A DNA stretch of 64,000 nucleotides. Origin: an uncultured Pseudomonadales bacterium (GTDB lineage Bacteria > Pseudomonadota > Gammaproteobacteria > Pseudomonadales > Azotimanducaceae). Below, piece by piece: positions 53,244-63,622 of the stretch (position 1 is the first letter of the stretch; each line of letters opens with the position of its first letter). Location of the stretch: the NCBI GenBank assembly GCA_938017975.1, contig CALIKQ010000006.1:62001-126000 (forward strand). Direction: 5' to 3'. A program made the translations under genes and the position numbers. A model generated the notes under the pieces. It made no database searches. It had not been told where the DNA came from and was given only the letters and a program-made list of their open reading frames with translations.

Positions 53244-56200
53244 ATGAGTAACAGACTCGACGGAAGAATAGGGTTACCCGCCCAAAGCGGTCTTTACGAC
53301 CCCAATCAAGAGCACGACGCTTGCGGCGTTGGTTTCGTGGCACACATTAAAGGGGTCGCCAGTCATGGCATCATGACTGATGCCTATCAGGTCAACAGCC
53401 GCATGGATCATAGAGGTGGCTGCGGCTTTGAGGAAAACACCGGGGACGGCGCAGGCATCTTAACGGCGATTCCAGATGCTTTTTTTCGCAAAATTGCTGC
53501 AGAGCACGGATTTGAGCTCCCTGCGCTCGGTCTATACTCAGTCGGCAACCTCTTTTTGCCCACTGACGGTGATTTGAGGGAAGCTTGTCAATCTCAAATA
53601 GAGTCTATTATCGCAGAGGAAGGCCTCGCCTTTTTGGCTTGGCGAGACGTCCCCATCGCCCCAGAAGACGCCGATATTGGCCCTGCGGCGCAAGCGGCCA
53701 TGCCCCACATCGTCCAGCTTTTTGTTGGGCAGTCTGGCGCCTCTGCTCATCCAGATTCGGAAGCTGCCTTCTCCAGATCACTGTACATTGTGCGCAAGCG
53801 ATTCTCTGCGGCACTACAACCGACCCTCGCACCTGGCCAGCTGGTTTATGCTTGCAGCCTATCGCCTCGGGTCATCGTCTACAAAGGCATGTTAACGCCC
53901 GCGCAGCTCTTTCCCTTCTATCCGGACTTGCTGAACCCAAGTTATGAGACGCACCTGGCAATGGTGCACTCTAGATTCAGCACCAACACCTTCCCTTCTT
54001 GGGATCGCGCGCAACCAAACCGCTATATGAGTCACAACGGTGAAATTAACACGTTGCGGGGCAACAAAAACTGGATGACTGCTCGCCAAGGCACAGTATC
54101 CTCAGCCCTTTTTGGCGATGACATCAAAAAGTTGTTTCCGCTGGTCGAGCCTGATTGCTCAGATTCCGGTACTTTCGACAACGCCCTCGAATTCCTGCTC
54201 ATGACCGGAAGATCCTTACAAGAATCCGTCATGATGATGATTCCAGAAGCTTGGCAAGCCGATGTCAACATGGATCCAAAAAAACGCGCTTTTTACGAGT
54301 ATCACTCGGCGCTCATGGAACCTTGGGACGGGCCAGCCTCCATTGTTTTCACCGATGGTCATGCCATTGGCGCTGTTTTAGACCGAAATGGATTACGCCC
54401 ATCCCGTTACTACGTGACCACTGATGATCGCGTCATCATGGCCTCAGAGGTGGGCGTGCTTCCGGTTGATTCTAAAGATGTCGTGCTCAAGGGTAGGCTA
54501 CAACCAGGAAAAATGTTCCTTCTTGACTTCGATGCTGGGCAACTCGTAGCGGATGACGCCGTGAAGTCAGAATATTCGGCGATGAGACCCTATCAAGATT
54601 GGCTGTCCGAGCAAAAGCTGACGCTTTCTGACTTTAACGATGCGCCTTCAGACGCGCCTTTTGCTGGGGATTCGCTTCTGCAGCGGATGCGCGCTTTTGG
54701 GTACACGACAGAAACGATGCAGTTCATGCTCAGGCCAATGATCACCGATTTAAGAGATCCTTTGGGTTCGATGGGCAACGATTCTGCGCTCGCTTGCCTT
54801 TCTGATAAATCGCGAATGGTTTACGACTACTTTAAGCAGCTTTTTGCACAGGTCACGAACCCTGCGATCGACTCGATACGAGAAGAAGTGGTGATGTCCT
54901 TGGGCTGCTTTGTTGGACCCGAGGGCAATCTGGTCGACAGCACCGAAGCTCAAGCCAAACGTCTACACTTAGCACATCCGATTCTCTCAACCGCGGAAAT
55001 GGCCAAACTTAAAAACTTGGATCAGCATGGTTGGCGGGCTCGCATGATCGATATAACTTTTGATCATAGCGCAGGCGCGTCCGGGATGACGACGACGCTT
55101 GATCGGATATGTGAAGAGGCTAGCACTGCCATCAAAGACGGTTTCTCACTGATTATCCTCTCTGATCGCGCCGTATCGAGTCAGCGTATGGCGGTCAGTG
55201 CTCTGGCAGCCTGTGGCGCCGTTCATCACCACTTAATCTCGACCCACGAGAGAACACGCATCGGACTTCTGCTTGAAACCGCCGAAGCTCGAGAGGTCCA
55301 TCATTTTTGCCTGCTGACGGGCTATGGTGCCGATGGCATTAATCCCTATCTTGCCCTCGACGCGCTCTGGCAGGCACGGGAGGACCAACTGCTCAATCAG
55401 GATGATATACCGGACCCAGCCGTTTTAACCGATAAGTACCGAAAAGCCGTCGGCAAAGGCATGCTGAAGGTCATGGGCAAAATGGGCATCTCAACACTGC
55501 AGTCGTACAAAGGAGCACAGATTTTTGAAGCCATTGGTCTCGCCGATGACATCATCGAGCGATGCTTTAGAGGAACCACCAGTCGTGTTAGCGGCATCAA
55601 TTTCGAGACGTTTTTCACCGAGTCCCTGCAAAGGCACCGCTTGGGTTATCCCGAGCGCACGGCGGACAACGTAAGACAGCTACCCAACCCAGGGGATATT
55701 CACTGGCGCAGCGGTGGTGATGCGCACATGTGGGACCCGATTAGTATTTCCAACCTTCAAGTTGCAGCAAAGACCAATAGTCGCGATGCCTACGAAGCCT
55801 TTGCGCAACACGCCAACAACGTGGCGACTCGCCAAGCAACTCTTCGAGGTCTGCTCGCGCTTAAAACAGGCGTTTTTACGCCTGTTCCGCTTGAGGAGGT
55901 CGAGCCGGCGGCTGAGATTGTTAAACGCTTTTGCACCGGCGCGATGAGCTTGGGCTCGATTTCGACTGAGAGTCACGAAGCCTTGGCCATCGCGATGAAC
56001 CGCATCGGCGGAAAATCGAACACTGGGGAAGGCGGCGAAGATCCAATCCGTTTTGAACCAATGGTTGACGGAGACTCTAAACGATCAGCGATCAAGCAAG
56101 TCGCCTCGGGTCGATTTGGTGTCACGACCTGGTACTTGGCCAATGCCGACGAAATTCAGATTAAGATCGTTCAAGGCGCGAAACCCGGCGAAGGCGGCGA

Positions 56201-57815
56201 GTTACCCGGCGGTAAAGTCGACGATTACATCGCAAAGATCCGGCATTCAACACCCGGGGTAGGCCTCATCAGTCCACCACCTCATCACGACATCTATTCG
56301 ATTGAGGATATGGCGCAACTCATCCACGATCTGAAAAACGCCAACCCCAGTGCTCGTATCAGCGTCAAGTTAGGCTCGGAGATTGGCGTTGGCACCATTG
56401 CAGCCGGTGTTACTAAGGCAAAGGCTGATCATTTGGTGATTGCCGGTCATGATGGCGGTACCGGCGCATCTCCGCTGACCTCGATCAAGCATGCCGGCAT
56501 GCCCTGGGAGCTCGGTCTCGCAGAGACCCACCAAACCCTTGTCATGAATAACTTAAGATCACGCGTTGTGCTTCAGACCGATGGTCAGATCAAAACAGGT
56601 AGAGATGTTGTGATCGCAGCATTGCTGGGTGCAGAGGAATTCGGTTTTGCGACCGCACCTCTGGTCACAATGGGCTGTATCATGATGCGCAAATGTCATC
56701 TCAATACCTGTCCAGTGGGTATCGCGACCCAAGATCCCGTACTCAGAGAAAAATTTTCCGGCAAGCCAGAAAGCGTCGTTAACTACTTTTTTATGTTGGC
56801 TGAAGAGGTCCGCCAGTTGATGAGCGAACTGGGTTTCAGGACGCTTCACGAGATGGTTGGGCAAACACAGTGCCTCGATACCGCAACGGCAGTTGCGCAT
56901 TGGAAGTCGAAGGGACTGGACCTGTCAGGAATTTTGCAAAAAGCGCCCATCATCTACGAGGGCACTGAAATCTATTGCACACAGACTCAAGACCACGGTC
57001 TGGACAAGGCCCTTGATCGTGAGTTGATTGCTTTGGCCCGACCCGCTTTAGAATCTGGCGAGAAAGTGCGGATCGAGCGCGAGGTTTTAAATATCAATCG
57101 GGTCGTTGGCACGATGCTGTCTCACGAGGTCGCTAAAGCCACTCGAGGAGAAATGCTGGCTGACGATTCTATTCACCTGAAATTGAAAGGTTCGGCCGGC
57201 CAAAGCGTTGGCGCCTGGCTTGCCCAAGGCATCACACTTGAAATTGAAGGTGATGCCAATGACTTCGTTGGAAAAGGTCTTTCCGGGGGGAAACTTATCC
57301 TTTACCCACCTAGAGATAGCACCTTCGCCGCAGAGGCCAATATATTGCTAGGCAACGTTGTTCTCTACGGCGCGACTTCTGGTGAAGCTTATTTTAGGGG
57401 CATTGCAGCAGAACGGTTTTGTGTCCGAAACAGTGGCGCACAGGCCGTTGTTGAAGGCGTTGGAGACCATGGCTGCGAATACATGACTGGAGGCGTAGTG
57501 GTGATTCTAGGGCCGACAGGCCGCAATTTTGGTGCTGGAATGAGCGGCGGCGTCGCCTACGTTTTAGATCGCAAGGGCGACTTTCACAAGCAGTGCAATA
57601 TGGAGACCTTCGAACTTGAAACGCTCTCCGATGCCAACGAGGCTGAGCTCAAATCACTGATTGAAAAACACCATCACTACACAGGATCGGCTGTTGCTGA
57701 GGGCTTACTCAAGGACTGGGAACAGGAAAAAGCCGCTTTCATTAAAGTGATGCCCAGCGATTACAAGCGCGTACTCGAAGCACAGCAGCGCCAGCAAAAA
57801 ACCGGAACAGCGTAG
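53244..57815 (+). CDS. gltB: Glutamate synthase large subunit
   Basis: Uses glutamine amide nitrogen to turn 2-oxoglutarate into glutamate; about 1523 residues. The class-II amidotransferase starts at Cys27 (DACGVGFVAHIK) after a propeptide. The synthase barrel has GGKSNTGEGGEDP, ISVKLGSEIGVGTIAAGVTKAKAD and the 3Fe-4S-type cysteines CIMMRKCHLNTCPVG. The GXGXG repeat domain ends the protein. ATG 53244 is preferred over TTG 53232. gltD follows 12 bp later; the pair is an operon for ammonia assimilation. Confidence 0.95.
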   Translation: MSNRLDGRIGLPAQSGLYDPNQEHDACGVGFVAHIKGVASHGIMTDAYQVNSRMDHRGGCGFEENTGDGAGILTAIPDAFFRKIAAEHGFELPALGLYSVGNLFLPTDGDLREACQSQIESIIAEEGLAFLAWRDVPIAPEDADIGPAAQAAMPHIVQLFVGQSGASAHPDSEAAFSRSLYIVRKRFSAALQPTLAPGQLVYACSLSPRVIVYKGMLTPAQLFPFYPDLLNPSYETHLAMVHSRFSTNTFPSWDRAQPNRYMSHNGEINTLRGNKNWMTARQGTVSSALFGDDIKKLFPLVEPDCSDSGTFDNALEFLLMTGRSLQESVMMMIPEAWQADVNMDPKKRAFYEYHSALMEPWDGPASIVFTDGHAIGAVLDRNGLRPSRYYVTTDDRVIMASEVGVLPVDSKDVVLKGRLQPGKMFLLDFDAGQLVADDAVKSEYSAMRPYQDWLSEQKLTLSDFNDAPSDAPFAGDSLLQRMRAFGYTTETMQFMLRPMITDLRDPLGSMGNDSALACLSDKSRMVYDYFKQLFAQVTNPAIDSIREEVVMSLGCFVGPEGNLVDSTEAQAKRLHLAHPILSTAEMAKLKNLDQHGWRARMIDITFDHSAGASGMTTTLDRICEEASTAIKDGFSLIILSDRAVSSQRMAVSALAACGAVHHHLISTHERTRIGLLLETAEAREVHHFCLLTGYGADGINPYLALDALWQAREDQLLNQDDIPDPAVLTDKYRKAVGKGMLKVMGKMGISTLQSYKGAQIFEAIGLADDIIERCFRGTTSRVSGINFETFFTESLQRHRLGYPERTADNVRQLPNPGDIHWRSGGDAHMWDPISISNLQVAAKTNSRDAYEAFAQHANNVATRQATLRGLLALKTGVFTPVPLEEVEPAAEIVKRFCTGAMSLGSISTESHEALAIAMNRIGGKSNTGEGGEDPIRFEPMVDGDSKRSAIKQVASGRFGVTTWYLANADEIQIKIVQGAKPGEGGELPGGKVDDYIAKIRHSTPGVGLISPPPHHDIYSIEDMAQLIHDLKNANPSARISVKLGSEIGVGTIAAGVTKAKADHLVIAGHDGGTGASPLTSIKHAGMPWELGLAETHQTLVMNNLRSRVVLQTDGQIKTGRDVVIAALLGAEEFGFATAPLVTMGCIMMRKCHLNTCPVGIATQDPVLREKFSGKPESVVNYFFMLAEEVRQLMSELGFRTLHEMVGQTQCLDTATAVAHWKSKGLDLSGILQKAPIIYEGTEIYCTQTQDHGLDKALDRELIALARPALESGEKVRIEREVLNINRVVGTMLSHEVAKATRGEMLADDSIHLKLKGSAGQSVGAWLAQGITLEIEGDANDFVGKGLSGGKLILYPPRDSTFAAEANILLGNVVLYGATSGEAYFRGIAAERFCVRNSGAQAVVEGVGDHGCEYMTGGVVVILGPTGRNFGAGMSGGVAYVLDRKGDFHKQCNMETFELETLSDANEAELKSLIEKHHHYTGSAVAEGLLKDWEQEKAAFIKVMPSDYKRVLEAQQRQQKTGTA

Positions 57816-57827
57816 AGGTTTACGATT

Positions 57828-59267
57828 ATGGGAAAAGCCACAGGATTTAAAGAATTTGAGCGTCAAACAGTGCCTTACCGTGATGCCAGTGAGCGCATGC
57901 TGGACTTCAAAGAAATCTACACAGCGCCAGATGAGGCTCACCTTGCCACTCAAGGTGCCCGCTGTATGGACTGCGGCGTGCCTTTTTGCCAAAGCAACAA
58001 CGGCTGCCCAATCTCTAATCTAATACCCGAATGGAATGACCTTGTTTACAAGCATCAGTGGCGCGACGCGCTAGATCGACTTCACAAGACCAATAATTTT
58101 CCAGAATTTACGGGGCGAGTCTGTCCTGCACCTTGTGAAGGTGCGTGCGTTCTAGGAATCACCAATCCAGCCGTTACCATCAAAAATATCGAAGCGGCCA
58201 TCATAGACCGAGGCTTCGAGGAGGGCTGGGTTGTACCGGAACCGCCAAACCAAAGAACGGGTAAAACCATTGCTGTCGTAGGTTCTGGGCCTTGCGGTTT
58301 ATCGGCGGCGGCCCAACTGAACAAAGCGGGCCACTCCGTGACGGTGTTTGAGCGCGAAGATCGCATTGGCGGCCTGCTCATGTACGGCATCCCCAACATG
58401 AAGCTAGAGAAAAACCTCATTGAGCGCAGGGTAGATTTACTTCGAAAAGAGGGGATCGAGTTTTTAGTGAATCAAGATGTTGGAAAAACCGTTGACCCAA
58501 CACGATTAATTCAAGACTTTGATGCTGTTCTTCTGGCCACAGGCGCAACCGTCGCTCGCGATCTCCCAATCCCTGGACGAGAGGGGCCAGGGGTTCACCT
58601 CGCCATGGAATTCTTAACTGCCAATACAAAAAGTTTACTCGATTCCAATCTAGAAAACGGGCACTTCATTTCTGCGAAGGATAAGAAGGTGATCGTCATT
58701 GGCGGTGGCGATACCGGGACCGATTGCATCGGAACATCGCTCAGGCACGGCTGCAAAAGCTTGGTCAACTTCGAATTATTACCACAACCACCCGAGTCAC
58801 GATCAGATGACAATCCCTGGCCGCTGTGGCCGAGAATTTTCCGTGTGGATTATGGTCACGCTGAAAGCACCGACCGCTTTGGCAAAGACCCGAGAGAGTA
58901 CTCCGTTCTTAGTAAATCCTTTCTGCGAGACGATGATGGCACCCTTAAAGGTGTGGTAACCATCGACGTTGATCACAACCTGAACGAGATTCCGGGTACA
59001 GAACGCACTTTTGAAGCGGACCTCGTCCTACTTTCGATGGGCTTTCTTCAACCCGAGCATTACATCAACGAATCGCTCAATCTCGATATCGATGCCAGAG
59101 GCAACTTTACGGCAGATAACGTGAATTTCAGAACCAGCGTTGCCAAGGTCTATGCGGCTGCAGACTGTCGGCGGGGACAAGACCTTGTCGTTCGCGCCAT
59201 TAACGAGGGAAGAGAGGCTGCCCGGGAAATTGACAGAGATCTCATGGGGTTCTCAGAACTGCCCTAG
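57828..59267 (+). CDS. gltD: Glutamate synthase small subunit
   Basis: The FAD/NADPH partner of GltB, 479 residues. Two N-terminal 4Fe-4S cysteine clusters ([25 protein letters not shown]), [18 protein letters not shown] for FAD and [11 protein letters not shown] for NADPH are visible. It converges on aroB with a 40-bp gap. Confidence 0.95.
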   Translation: MGKATGFKEFERQTVPYRDASERMLDFKEIYTAPDEAHLATQGARCMDCGVPFCQSNNGCPISNLIPEWNDLVYKHQWRDALDRLHKTNNFPEFTGRVCPAPCEGACVLGITNPAVTIKNIEAAIIDRGFEEGWVVPEPPNQRTGKTIAVVGSGPCGLSAAAQLNKAGHSVTVFEREDRIGGLLMYGIPNMKLEKNLIERRVDLLRKEGIEFLVNQDVGKTVDPTRLIQDFDAVLLATGATVARDLPIPGREGPGVHLAMEFLTANTKSLLDSNLENGHFISAKDKKVIVIGGGDTGTDCIGTSLRHGCKSLVNFELLPQPPESRSDDNPWPLWPRIFRVDYGHAESTDRFGKDPREYSVLSKSFLRDDDGTLKGVVTIDVDHNLNEIPGTERTFEADLVLLSMGFLQPEHYINESLNLDIDARGNFTADNVNFRTSVAKVYAAADCRRGQDLVVRAINEGREAAREIDRDLMGFSELP

Positions 59268-59307
59268 GCTGTTGAAACACGCTGGTTCGAGCTGGTGCCG
59301 TCATTGA

Positions 59308-60399
59308 TCAGGTCAAGTAAGCCGCTAATGTATCCCTGAGGTTGTCTTCGCCATAATCCGCTGTGATGACGGCATTCCCAAGCGACTCAAGGACGATCAA
59401 GCGCAGCCCCTCGCTCGTCGCCTTCTTGTCTCGACCCATCGCTGATCTGAATGCCACTGAGTCAAAACCTTTCTCTGGTGCTACGGGCAATCCAAAGGCC
59501 GTCAGCAACCGAGCAATACGGTCTCGAACCTGCTGGTCAATCATTCCTAATCGGCACGACAAATCAGCCGCCATAACCATACCAATGGCCACGGCCTCCC
59601 CATGAAGCACCCGCTCATAACCAGAGAGCGTCTCTATCGCATGGCCAAAGGTATGCCCGAAATTCAGCAGAGCCCTGCGGCCGCGCTCGGTTTCATCTTC
59701 GGCAACAATTTCGGCTTTAATTCGACAGCTCCATGCGATCATGACACTCAGCGCTGAGGTTTCGCGCTCCACTATTTCAGCGACGTGGTTTTCAAGCCAG
59801 ACAAGGTAATCTTGATCAGCCAGCGCTGCATGCTTGACGATTTCTGCAAGCCCTGCTGCATATTCACGTGCGCTCAATGTGCGAAGCGTCGTGACATCGA
59901 TCAGGACCGCATTGGGTTGATGGAAGGCACCCATCATATTCTTGCCCAAGGGATGATTGACGGCTGTTTTTCCGCCCACGGACGAATCAACCTGAGCAAG
60001 CAACGTTGTAGGTATTTGGACGACAGAAATTCCTCTCTGATAGATCGCCGCGGCAAAACCCGCGACATCACCCACAACGCCCCCGCCAACCGCCACAACG
60101 GTCGTATCACGGGTATATCCGCCTTCTAGCAAACAACCAACAATGGCCAGCACCTGATCCATCGTTTTGTGCGATTCTCCATCGGGCATCACGTAAGTAC
60201 TCAACCCCCGCCCGCCGAACAAGGCCTGAATATTGACTGAGTAGAGACCGCTCACTGTTTCATTTGTGACGACAAATACCGAATCACCGATAGCGGCATC
60301 AAGCTCTGCGAAACCTCTGGCAGTCCCCTCGGAGACTAGACCCTCAACAAAATGAATCGGGTACGCTCTAGCACCCAAACCAACACGGATTGTTTTCAT
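59308..60399 (-). CDS. aroB: 3-dehydroquinate synthase
   Basis: Second step of the shikimate pathway; about 363 residues. It has PDGESHKTMDQV, GGGVVGDVAGFAAAIYQRG, QVDSSVGGKTAVNHP and LNFGHTFGHAIE (metal ligands). ATG 60399 follows the aroK stop as TGATG; GTG 60402, overlapping as GTGA, is an alternative. Co-directional with aroK and pilQ. Confidence 0.95.
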   Translation of the reverse strand: MKTIRVGLGARAYPIHFVEGLVSEGTARGFAELDAAIGDSVFVVTNETVSGLYSVNIQALFGGRGLSTYVMPDGESHKTMDQVLAIVGCLLEGGYTRDTTVVAVGGGVVGDVAGFAAAIYQRGISVVQIPTTLLAQVDSSVGGKTAVNHPLGKNMMGAFHQPNAVLIDVTTLRTLSAREYAAGLAEIVKHAALADQDYLVWLENHVAEIVERETSALSVMIAWSCRIKAEIVAEDETERGRRALLNFGHTFGHAIETLSGYERVLHGEAVAIGMVMAADLSCRLGMIDQQVRDRIARLLTAFGLPVAPEKGFDSVAFRSAMGRDKKATSEGLRLIVLESLGNAVITADYGEDNLRDTLAAYLT

Positions 60400-60938
60400 C
60401 ACTCACTCACCCACTGCTGCTCGACCAAAGTCCGCATCAGGACTTCTAACATTTTTTTACCCGGACGATTGTCAACAGAAATCAGAACATTTGCGACTTC
60501 TCTATAAAGGGGATCTCTTTCTTGTTTCATCTGTTTCAAAAAAGTGCGGCGATCGACATTCTGCAGCAGCGGACGCTTTCGGTCGCCCTCGGTTCGCTTA
60601 AGCTGGGTTTCCAGGTCTGGATCCAAAAAGACAACCAACCCGCTCTGCTTTAAAAGCCTCCGGTTTTCAGGACGCAAGACGCAGCCGCCTCCTGTTGCCA
60701 CGACAAGGCCTGCCTGGGAAGAGAGATTCTGAAGCACTGCAGTTTCTCTATCCCGAAATGCAGCCTCACCCTCAACGTCGAAAATAATTCGAACACTGAC
60801 GCCACTGCGCTGCTCGATGGTTTGATCTGTATCAACAAACGAGAGACCAAGCCGCTTCGCAAGCAGCTTGCCCAGGGTTGTTTTCCCAGAGGCCATCGGC
60901 CCGACGAGGAACATACTTGAAGAACCATTGAGTTTCAT
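60399..60938 (-). CDS. aroK: Shikimate kinase
   Basis: Phosphorylates shikimate with ATP; 179 residues. The P-loop GPMASGKTTLGK has Lys19; FVDTDQTIEQRSGVSV, FRDRE and TGGGCVLRPENR are the substrate-binding motifs. Directly downstream of pilQ (19 bp), the classic gammaproteobacterial order. Confidence 0.95.
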   Translation of the reverse strand: MKLNGSSSMFLVGPMASGKTTLGKLLAKRLGLSFVDTDQTIEQRSGVSVRIIFDVEGEAAFRDRETAVLQNLSSQAGLVVATGGGCVLRPENRRLLKQSGLVVFLDPDLETQLKRTEGDRKRPLLQNVDRRTFLKQMKQERDPLYREVANVLISVDNRPGKKMLEVLMRTLVEQQWVSE

Positions 60939-60957
60939 TCGAGCTCACCAGAGTTAT

Positions 60958-63042
60958 CTATCGCACACTCTGCCCTGAATCTCTGATGATTTTAGGCGTG
61001 ATAAAGATGAGCAGTTCATCTTTATCATTAGTCCGAGCTGAATTGCGGAACAGACGGCCCACCAAAGGGAGGTCACCCAAAACCGGTGTCTTCAGCTGAA
61101 TTAAATCAGTCCGAGTCTGATAGAGCCCGCCCAGCACCAAGGTCTCACCATCATTCACGATGACCTGGGTCTGAATGCTCTCGGTGTCGATGGCAGGGGG
61201 CCCACCAGGGGTTGGGTCGCCTCGAGAGTTATTGGTCACATCAAGCTCCAAAATAATTCGGTCATCCGGAGTGATTTGCGGTGTAACCGTCAGCCCCACC
61301 GTCGCATTGATGAACGCTGTCGCCGTTGCACCGCCACCCGTATCGGATTGATACGGAATCTGACTTCCTGAATTCACACTGGCGGTGCTCTTGTCTGAAG
61401 TGATGATCGTAGGTCTCGACACTGTTTCGCCAATTCCTTCGCTCTCAAAAAGTTGCAGCTCGAGGTCGAGCAAAAGATCGTTATTCACGAGCCCAAACGC
61501 AATCCCCCCCGTCTTTCCAGATCCGGTTCCGAGATCGACAATAAGATTCTCTGCAGGGGTAGCGCCGAGGGTTTCGATCGAGCTGCCGTACTGGATACCG
61601 TTGGGGCTGTCCCCCCAGGTAATTTCACCCGCTGTTCCCCAACGAATCCCGGCTTCTCGCTTGAAGCTATCACTCGCTTTCACGATCCTTGCTTCGATCA
61701 TGACTTGCCTAACCGGTATATCGAGCTGATCCAGCAAGCTGCGCAGCTGATTAATCCGGCTTTGAGTCTCCGTCAAGATAATGGAGTTGGTCCTATCATC
61801 GACAATCACCGAACCGCGCTCTGACACAATACCGCTGGGACTGTCTTCAGAGCCCGCGCCTCCCGCACTTGAAAATAAGCCCACGATTTCTGCCGCATTG
61901 GCATATTTCACTTTAATCAATTCTGTTCTCAAGGGAGCGAGCTCGGCGATTTCCTGTTTGTTTTCTAGCGCCGCCCTCTCTTGATCAGCGAGATCAGCGG
62001 CAGGCGCGACCAAAAGCACATTCCCCTGAACACGTTTATCGAGTCCGTTCGTCCGCAAAACAATATCTAGCGCTTGATCCCAGGGCACATCCTTGAGCCT
62101 CAAAGTGATCGTGCCCGATACAGCATCGCTGGCAACTAGGTTTAGATCAGCAAAATCAGCAACAATCTGTAACACAGCCCTGATTTCAATATTTTGGAAA
62201 TTCAGCGATAACTTATCCCCTTCATACAGCAAGGTTCCATCGCCAGCGGTTGCAGGGCCTCTCCCTGCCACAATTGGTTTAACCTCGAGAATAAACCGAT
62301 CATCAGCTTGATACGCCAAGTAGTCAAAAGCGCCTGTTGGCTGCACCTCAATCACCGTTGAAGCGCCTAGCTCGAAGACATCGATGAGCGAAACCGGCGT
62401 CGCAAAATCTGTTACATCAAGCTGCTGGACCAACTCTCTGGCGACTGACGCATCCGGCATCGTCAAAACAATGTTCCCTCCACGCTGATCAATATCAACC
62501 GCCATGTTGGCGTCGCTTAAAGAGACAATCACCCTACCCGCACCGTCATTACCGCGCCGAAAGTCGACGCCAGTCACGGCCTGAGTTGCGTCCACTCCTT
62601 CCTCAAAACGGGCAAGGCTATTGCCTTGTTGCGCCCCTAAATCTCGACCCACAGAAATCACAAGCGTCCGGCCGTTCACTCGAGTGGTGTAGCCCACCAG
62701 CTCTGCGAGGGCCACAATGATTCGCGTCCTATCACCCGCCTCTAAGATCGTGACGTTTTGTGCGGTCCCGGAACCTAAATTATGATATTTCGAAGCGAGT
62801 CCACTTCGCACCCCCACCAGATCTAGTGCAATCCGAGCTGGTTGAGCAATCGCATATCCAGAGGGAAGCGGCGGGACTTCGTCAAAGGTGAGTACAATAT
62901 TGGTCTGATCTCCCTCGGCCATCGAGAAATCGACCTGCTGCAATTCAACTCCATAGGCCCCTGAAAGCACCAGCAGCCCCGAGCAGAGAACCCAACAACG
63001 CATCAGATATCGAACTGACTGAGACAACATCCTATTTTTCAT
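60958..63042 (-). CDS. pilQ: Type IV pilus secretin PilQ
   Basis: Outer-membrane secretin through which the type IV pilus passes; about 694 residues. A signal peptide is followed by AMIN domains (LQQVDFSMAEGDQTNIVLTFD; VDFRRGNDGAGRVIVSL), an STN domain (LSLNFQNIEIRAVLQIVADFA), and the secretin domain with VMIEARIVKAS and LLIFITPKIIRD. ATG 63042 has GAGG 6 bases upstream; ATG 63048 would leave no spacing. Its operon mates pilP and pilO precede it. Confidence 0.93.
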   Translation of the reverse strand: MKNRMLSQSVRYLMRCWVLCSGLLVLSGAYGVELQQVDFSMAEGDQTNIVLTFDEVPPLPSGYAIAQPARIALDLVGVRSGLASKYHNLGSGTAQNVTILEAGDRTRIIVALAELVGYTTRVNGRTLVISVGRDLGAQQGNSLARFEEGVDATQAVTGVDFRRGNDGAGRVIVSLSDANMAVDIDQRGGNIVLTMPDASVARELVQQLDVTDFATPVSLIDVFELGASTVIEVQPTGAFDYLAYQADDRFILEVKPIVAGRGPATAGDGTLLYEGDKLSLNFQNIEIRAVLQIVADFADLNLVASDAVSGTITLRLKDVPWDQALDIVLRTNGLDKRVQGNVLLVAPAADLADQERAALENKQEIAELAPLRTELIKVKYANAAEIVGLFSSAGGAGSEDSPSGIVSERGSVIVDDRTNSIILTETQSRINQLRSLLDQLDIPVRQVMIEARIVKASDSFKREAGIRWGTAGEITWGDSPNGIQYGSSIETLGATPAENLIVDLGTGSGKTGGIAFGLVNNDLLLDLELQLFESEGIGETVSRPTIITSDKSTASVNSGSQIPYQSDTGGGATATAFINATVGLTVTPQITPDDRIILELDVTNNSRGDPTPGGPPAIDTESIQTQVIVNDGETLVLGGLYQTRTDLIQLKTPVLGDLPLVGRLFRNSARTNDKDELLIFITPKIIRDSGQSVR

Positions 63043-63058
63043 AACCATCCTCGGTGCG

Positions 63059-63622
63059 TTATTCTTTCGCAGAACCTACTAATTCAACTGTTCTGGGCCG
63101 TAGCAACCATCCTCCGCCCCCATTGCTGACGATCTCGACAATTTCTAGACGATCTTCTTCAATTTTTTCGATTTTCCCCCACTGGGTACCGATATATTGA
63201 TCCACTCCGACCTGATGGATTGTGCCTTCTTCATCGCGAATGAGCCCATAATATTGACCTCTTAGCTTGAGCGATCCGACAAGCTGAAGGGACGCAAGAT
63301 TGAACCCCTCAAGGTAACTCTTCACATGATTTGAAGGCGGCTGAATAGAGCCAGGGGCCGGCTCGTCAGCCCGCTCCGGCACCACTACCGGGGCCTGAAA
63401 TGGGCTTCGCAGGTTGGCGGCACCGTATTTAAAGGGCTCATAAGGCTTAAATTCAGGTAGCGGCGCAATGCTGCCATGAGGCGCCGCCGCGACCTCATCC
63501 ATAAAGGCTCGCAAGTCTTGCATGTCAGCGCCACCAGAGCATCCTGCAAGCAACATCATCCAACACGCCATCAAAGCGGTCGCCCAAACATGAAAAGTGC
63601 GCCGAGCGCTAACGGCTTTCAC
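63059..63622 (-). CDS. pilP: Type IV pilus assembly lipoprotein PilP
   Basis: A 187-residue lipoprotein (lipobox LLAGC near residue 27) that links the inner-membrane PilNO complex to the PilQ secretin. FKYGAANLRSPFQAP and the C-terminal VSNGGGGWLLRPRTVEL are PilP motifs. GTG 63622 overlaps the pilO stop as GTGA. Confidence 0.9.
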   Translation of the reverse strand: MKAVSARRTFHVWATALMACWMMLLAGCSGGADMQDLRAFMDEVAAAPHGSIAPLPEFKPYEPFKYGAANLRSPFQAPVVVPERADEPAPGSIQPPSNHVKSYLEGFNLASLQLVGSLKLRGQYYGLIRDEEGTIHQVGVDQYIGTQWGKIEKIEEDRLEIVEIVSNGGGGWLLRPRTVELVGSAKE

